Notes under the pieces: model-generated
The model's database searches: none
Seen by the model: the letters and a program-made list of their open reading frames with translations, nothing else
What the model was told of the DNA's origin: nothing
Translations under genes and position numbers: made by a program
In this document: piece by piece, positions 60,038 through 64,000 of the stretch
Layout: every line of letters begins with the position of its first letter
How positions within the stretch are numbered: position 1 is the first letter of the stretch
From: Lingula anatina
Taxonomy: Eukaryota; Brachiopoda; Lingulata; Lingulida; Lingulidae
DNA length: 64,000 bases
Assembly: GCF_001039355.2 (NCBI RefSeq)
Contig: NW_019773557.1
Coordinates: 21,861-85,860, forward strand
Reading direction: 5' to 3'

Positions 60038-60144
60038 TATATAAGAACTCTGGCATCGACACCGGTCAACATCTGGGCAATGAAACTGTTCTGAAATGAA
60101 AGCAGGTTCAGCATATAAGCAGTGATGGGTTTGGAGAACAGCTG
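60038..60144 (+). promoter_or_regulatory. Candidate TATA promoter and non-coding first exon
   Basis: A TATA box (TATATAAG at 60038-60045) follows a CCAAT motif near 59994. About 30 bp downstream the start site would fall near 60070. Short upstream ATGs end quickly, and a consensus donor (CTG then GTAAGA) begins at 60145. No following coding exon could be identified. Confidence 0.3.
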
Positions 60145-62911
60145 GTAAGAAGTATTTTTCCAATTTTCTACCTCGACAGGACGCAACCCTTATAATTTTT
60201 GGTATGGGGTGTACATGTATTGGTTACTATGGGTGCAGGCGAACTGATATTTGTCGACGGGAACCCTGACACAGAGTAATACATCTAAAGAAAGGACCCT
60301 TAGGAATTAATCATGCCCAGTATATCTTTGGGAACCTGTAATGCAACCATAGGCAGGTTATTTGCGAACCAGATCCAGACCCCCCCCTCCCCCAATGGCC
60401 ATCTTAATCCCTAGATCAGACCCAGTAAGAATATGTGGGATACCCTTGGAACGGATAACTGAAGGATAACCCTCCAAACAAGATTGATTTAATATTTTTT
60501 TTGCACCGTATGTCGAACGTATTCACTCTACAAACCTTACAAAACTTTTTGACTCCATGCACGCACAGACGAATCAGGTGCATTCTCTAATCCGGAAAAT
60601 AATGTACAAATATACTACATGTACAATTTTTTTTTTTTACTATGGTTATAGTTTATTCATTGGTCGTACAATCTGTAAAATTTTGTGACAAAAATCCTTG
60701 TAGAAGCTGCAATTGAGTAAAACACATTGGTTTATGACACGATTTTCTGTATCACTTTACACATTGCATTAGGGGTGACACTTTTTTGCTGGGAAGAATA
60801 CTTTATATGCTTATACTTAGGACAGTCACCTATGTAAAGTAGACCATAACGGCAGATGATAGTGACCTATGATCCAGACTAAAACTGGTACAATGTAGGT
60901 CTCCCTTCAACATGGCTGCTGTTTGTTGTTTGCTTGATGACGAAAGCTGCAAACCCTCAATAGCAGCATGCTTTATTATTTATTTTGGCTATATCTAATC
61001 AGACATGTTGTATAATATTTTGTATATGGCAATTGTGATTTTCATGTAGTGTAGCGATTTATTATCAGATATTAACACAAACATCAAACAGGCATGGAGC
61101 AGATGTTCTCAGTATTCAGCATTTACTCCAGAGTGGTCGATACTATCAGTGAAGGACCAGAGTTCATCTATTGTCAATTTTAATGCTTCAAAACTGTTTT
61201 AAAAAAGCTGATTGCATGAGTGCAGGTACGTGTACATGTACTTTGTACTAATTGTACGAAAAAGATACCTATATTTAAAAAAAAAAAAAAAAAAAAAGGG
61301 TGTCATGTTCTCGAATAAAGGCAAAATGTAAGTGCTTCCCATAAGTGCTATTTCAAAATTAAATAGACATGCCCTTGTTCACGTATGCACGATGTTCATG
61401 ATTGTTGTCAAATAATTACACGAGTCTTCAAGGGCGAATTAACTTCCGGTTTCAAAGAAGGATAAAGGGAAATCGTAATACTAGTATTTAAACACGACCC
61501 CATATAACAAATAGGTTCATTTCGTAGACATGCGATGTTATTTGACTTTGCTCACAAAAATACATTATTTATAGCTTGTGTCCCTACCATGTCTTCATAC
61601 ACAGCATTAAGGTCACGTCAATAAGGCACATAACAGTGCAATTACCTTATTAAACGAAAATTCTCTTACATGTAATGTCCATTAACACATGGTAAACAGC
61701 CTGTTTATATGGTTAGCACTGCATTAAAGTGCGGACCGGGTCACTGGTTGCTTGAATGCATGCCTAGGATTCTTTCATACGGTCTATATGGGTTAATTGT
61801 CACTACAGTTATATGGGCGAAGAAACCCGTTAAGTTTCTTTTTTAATTATACAGGTACACATGCACATGAACTGAATATAGTGCTCAGCCATGTTAAAAT
61901 TCGGCTGTCATCACATGTACAACTAATAAATATACCGTAACATGTTAGTAAAAAAGTGTTTTGTTCTTGTAGATGAATTGTTCCGTATAAACTATATATT
62001 CGTCTAAACGTTATTGTGCAGAGCACAAAATTGGAAAATTGCACAACTGTCACATTTCACAATCACACTGCATTGCACAAAGGATGAAGTCATATATATA
62101 TTTAATGACAGAGGGAGGCAAATTTCTCAAGAATCCCTCTATGGTTAAGACATATTTACACTGCAAGTGTCACGTACGCAAAACAAAAGGTGCAAATACC
62201 AAGTTGACCCATTTACGAGAACATGCATCCTATTATACACGTACAGTTAGTGGGAGCAAAAATGTGCACATTCGCTCAAAACAGTGCACAAATGTTGTAT
62301 GAGGTTGCTTTACATGTATATGGTGTAATAACTCTCTGAGCAAAGGATGCACTAGTAACCTGTAACAAAAATTTTGCATGGCTCACAGTCTAATTATATA
62401 TACTATTTTAGGAGCCTCTAAATCAGAGGGAAGTGTGTTACATATTTCCAATATCCCTTTGAAGATTAAGATTATAACACAGCGTAATTCTGGGGCTTAC
62501 TAAATTCCTGTTCAAACATTTAATTTCCTGTAAAAAGAAAGGCAAACGAGACCATTTTGAATTAAGACGGTAGTCAAATTTCATAAACTTCAGATATACT
62601 CCCGATATTTCGTCAAATAGTCTAAGTTTATTGTTATCGGATAATTTTGAAATGGGACAATGTTTCAGTGACTCGCTGCATTTTGTTCTGGGAAAATTTC
62701 CGAGCTTCTAACATGTGCTATCTTAAGAGAGTAAGAAAAATTTTGAAATTGGAAAGATTTTTTCTAGCTTGTTTAAGTTGATCTTTATAGATGCGGTTTT
62801 TAATTTTTAAAGATCAACACGGTGATTGTGATGAAGAGTGAGATTGGTTTGAAAATATAAACGGCGGATGGAGGTCATCAGATAATATCTTGGGAACCGC
62901 CTCGGATAAAT

Positions 62912-62952
<41 letters not shown>

Positions 62953-64000
62953 TAGCGAAAGAGATATGGGGGCGGGGTGAGTACACACGGAATAATAATG
63001 ATCCAGCATACGGTTTCAGGCGAGATACTGTACATTTTATATCAACTCTTTTTGTATTTTTATTGAATGCTTGTAAATACATGTATATAATAAGCGTGTT
63101 TCACGTGCTAATAAACGTGCTGCACGTATCGGGTTTGCGACCTCTTGGAGATTGAATTCTCACAAATATGTAACAAAAAAGCTGCGATATTTGCAGTTTG
63201 TTATAACTGATGTAAGAATCTGATGTTGACCAGCTTGTCATGACCCCAAAAGTGGGCAAAATTTCGTTTTTCGAATGCTCGAATGAAATCGGGGCGGAAG
63301 TCGTGAGCTTGGTTTGAAAATATAAACGGGGCGGAAGTCGTTTCACAATTGGGTTCGTTGGTCTGCCTACTTTTTAAGCCATCGTGACGTCATATTCGCG
63401 TGTTGTTTTCACAACAGTAGATGTTTATCTCACAACAGCCTGGCCAATTTAATTGGCAAAAACAAGTAACCTGATAATATTAAATGCGTTTTAAGTGCCT
63501 AATTGCACAAAACGCATATTTTATATTAACATTTTCAAGCGAAACCTAAATGTTTCTTTAGGGTTGCAGACAGAAATATTGCATTTTGACATAGGAGTTT
63601 CATTCGAATGTTAGTTTACTATACTGACGTTTAAATGCACGGGCGAATTGATTTAAAGAAGACAGTTAGCAGTTCAACGTGTGTACTTAATAAAGTAGAC
63701 TTTACCATTTGGAAGAGGGCCGCTTTAGTCGGAAAGGCGACTATTTGAGTTGCGCTTCGGCGTTCAACAGGTATTTGACAAAAAACCATTCCAAACCCCG
63801 TTTTTTTTACCCTGCCTAATTAACCTTAAGCCAGCGAGTTTATACAATAAAAGCACAATAATGCATAATCTCTGTTGACGTATCTGCCGTGGAGTGGATT
63901 CCTGTAATATAAACAACCCATGGCTCGCTAATAAAGCCATCCGCTGTTGACTTTATCGCTGATCATTGCGAGAGGTAGCTCTCTATCTCGCCTTAAACAG
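60145..64000. other. Non-coding right end of the window
   Basis: AT-rich DNA with an A-run near 61279-61297, a CA microsatellite at 62911-62950 and a repeated motif TTGGTTTGAAAATATAAACG at about 62845 and 63310. No coding exon that I can support. Confidence 0.4.
62911..62950. repeat. (CA)n microsatellite
   Basis: About 20 CA units. Confidence 0.95.

Overview
The window is animal genomic DNA: AT-rich, with spliced genes (GT-AG introns, phase-1 domain exons), microsatellites, many small DNA transposons and two assembly gaps. The mix of secreted lectin and CUB modules, a tyrosine-recombinase retrotransposon, Harbinger, MULE and RTE-type repeats fits a marine invertebrate. A lophotrochozoan such as a mollusc is my best guess, but the sequence alone does not prove it.

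Positions 1-25.5 kb hold the main gene content: a head-to-tail, plus-strand tandem family. It comprises the last exon of one gene (79-182), genes A (3221-5201), B (6851-9193), C (10426-13274) and D (17326-21760), and the start of gene E (24091-25477, cut by a gap). Genes B to D share one plan: a signal-peptide exon, one SUEL-type (galactose/rhamnose-binding lectin-like) exon, one CUB exon, a short Cys-containing exon, a variable stalk, and a membrane anchor. A has the same plan but its signal exon was not found. All joints up to the anchor are phase 1. A, B, C and the upstream gene end in a hydrophobic tail like a GPI-attachment signal. D instead ends in a transmembrane helix with a tiny cytosolic tail. 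I infer a family of cell-surface or egg/sperm/haemocyte-type recognition proteins diverging by tandem duplication. The spaces between them hold several MITEs and an RTE-type retroposon tail.

Positions 26.2-33.9 kb are a decayed Ngaro/DIRS-like retrotransposon on the minus strand (reverse transcriptase, RNase H and tyrosine recombinase remnants). It lies between 225-bp direct repeats that are nearly identical, and contains an array of about 18 short hairpins.

Positions 34-48 kb hold a minus-strand immunoglobulin-domain exon, a second weaker Ig-like exon, truncated Ig exon copies, and a segmental duplication (about 36.3-38.5 kb against 41.9-47.9 kb). The second copy was invaded by a Harbinger-type element (46125-47104); the first copy preserves the empty site. 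It also carries a damaged MULE transposase gene (43721-45248).

Positions 48-57.4 kb are a mosaic of duplicated non-coding blocks, one gap, one exact assembly duplication, and a Harbinger-type element (56682-57367) that encloses a promoter-like stretch and a 98-codon ORF. From 57.4 to 64 kb I see no confident gene, only a possible small exon and a possible TATA promoter with a first exon.
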